The notes under the pieces were generated by a model that saw only the letters and a program-made list of their open reading frames with translations, was not told the DNA's origin and searched no databases. A DNA stretch of 5,444 bases from Thermoplasmata archaeon (lineage in GTDB: Archaea > Thermoplasmatota > Thermoplasmata > Lutacidiplasmatales > UBA184): NCBI GenBank assembly GCA_030040755.1, contig JASHTC010000097.1, positions 1 to 5,444 of the forward strand, given 5' to 3'. This document shows, piece by piece, positions 5,426 through 5,444 of the stretch. The first letter of the stretch is position 1, and the number at the start of each line of letters is the position of its first letter. The position numbers and the translations under genes are program-made.

Positions 5426-5444
5426 GCCGAGCCCTGGAGACTAG

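Overview
The window is strongly GC-rich and gene-dense, with G or C in most third codon positions. It holds six regions: most of a group 3b-type [NiFe] hydrogenase ('sulfhydrogenase') operon on the minus strand (3152 down to the left edge), a 146-base divergent control region (3153-3298), a formate--tetrahydrofolate ligase gene on the plus strand (3299-4933), and a convergent hotdog-fold thioesterase gene on the minus strand (5425-4925).

Organism: most likely a high-GC archaeon, possibly of the Thermoplasmatota or a similar lineage. The best evidence is upstream of the ligase gene. A TATA-like box (TATAAG, 3266-3271) lies about 30 bases before the ATG and no Shine-Dalgarno sequence is present, which fits leaderless archaeal transcription. 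Bacterial leaderless promoters would put a TANNNT element about 7 bases before the ATG, and none is seen. Genes inside the hydrogenase operon do carry GGAG or GGAGG ribosome sites, so leaderless and SD-led starts coexist. A bacterial host is not excluded; similar hydrogenase operons, including the small cyclic-nucleotide-binding protein, occur in bacteria.

Hydrogenase operon, in transcription order: hydB (beta, ferredoxin-like Fe-S subunit, 3152-2004), a stand-alone cyclic-nucleotide-binding-domain protein (2007-1534), hydG (gamma, FAD/NAD(P)/[2Fe-2S] subunit, 1544-675) and hydD (delta, hydrogenase small subunit, from 673, cut by the window edge). The junctions are 4-base and 11-base overlaps and a 1-base gap, so this is one transcription unit. 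The catalytic NiFe large subunit (hydA) is not in the window and is expected just beyond the left edge. The encoded complex should move electrons between H2 and NAD(P)+ in the cytoplasm through HydA, HydD Fe-S clusters, HydB Fe-S clusters and HydG flavin.

The ligase turns formate, ATP and tetrahydrofolate into 10-formyl-tetrahydrofolate. Its divergent placement beside an NAD(P)-linked hydrogenase is compatible with joint control of C1 and redox metabolism, but this is inference. The control region holds two inverted repeats that could be operators. The ligase and thioesterase genes overlap tail to tail by 9 bases, flanked by two inverted repeats. I see no tRNA, rRNA, CRISPR array, insertion sequence or other mobile element, and no clearly new multi-gene system. 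The least ordinary items are the HTH-less cyclic-nucleotide-binding protein within the operon, the divergent ligase active-site motifs and the control region.
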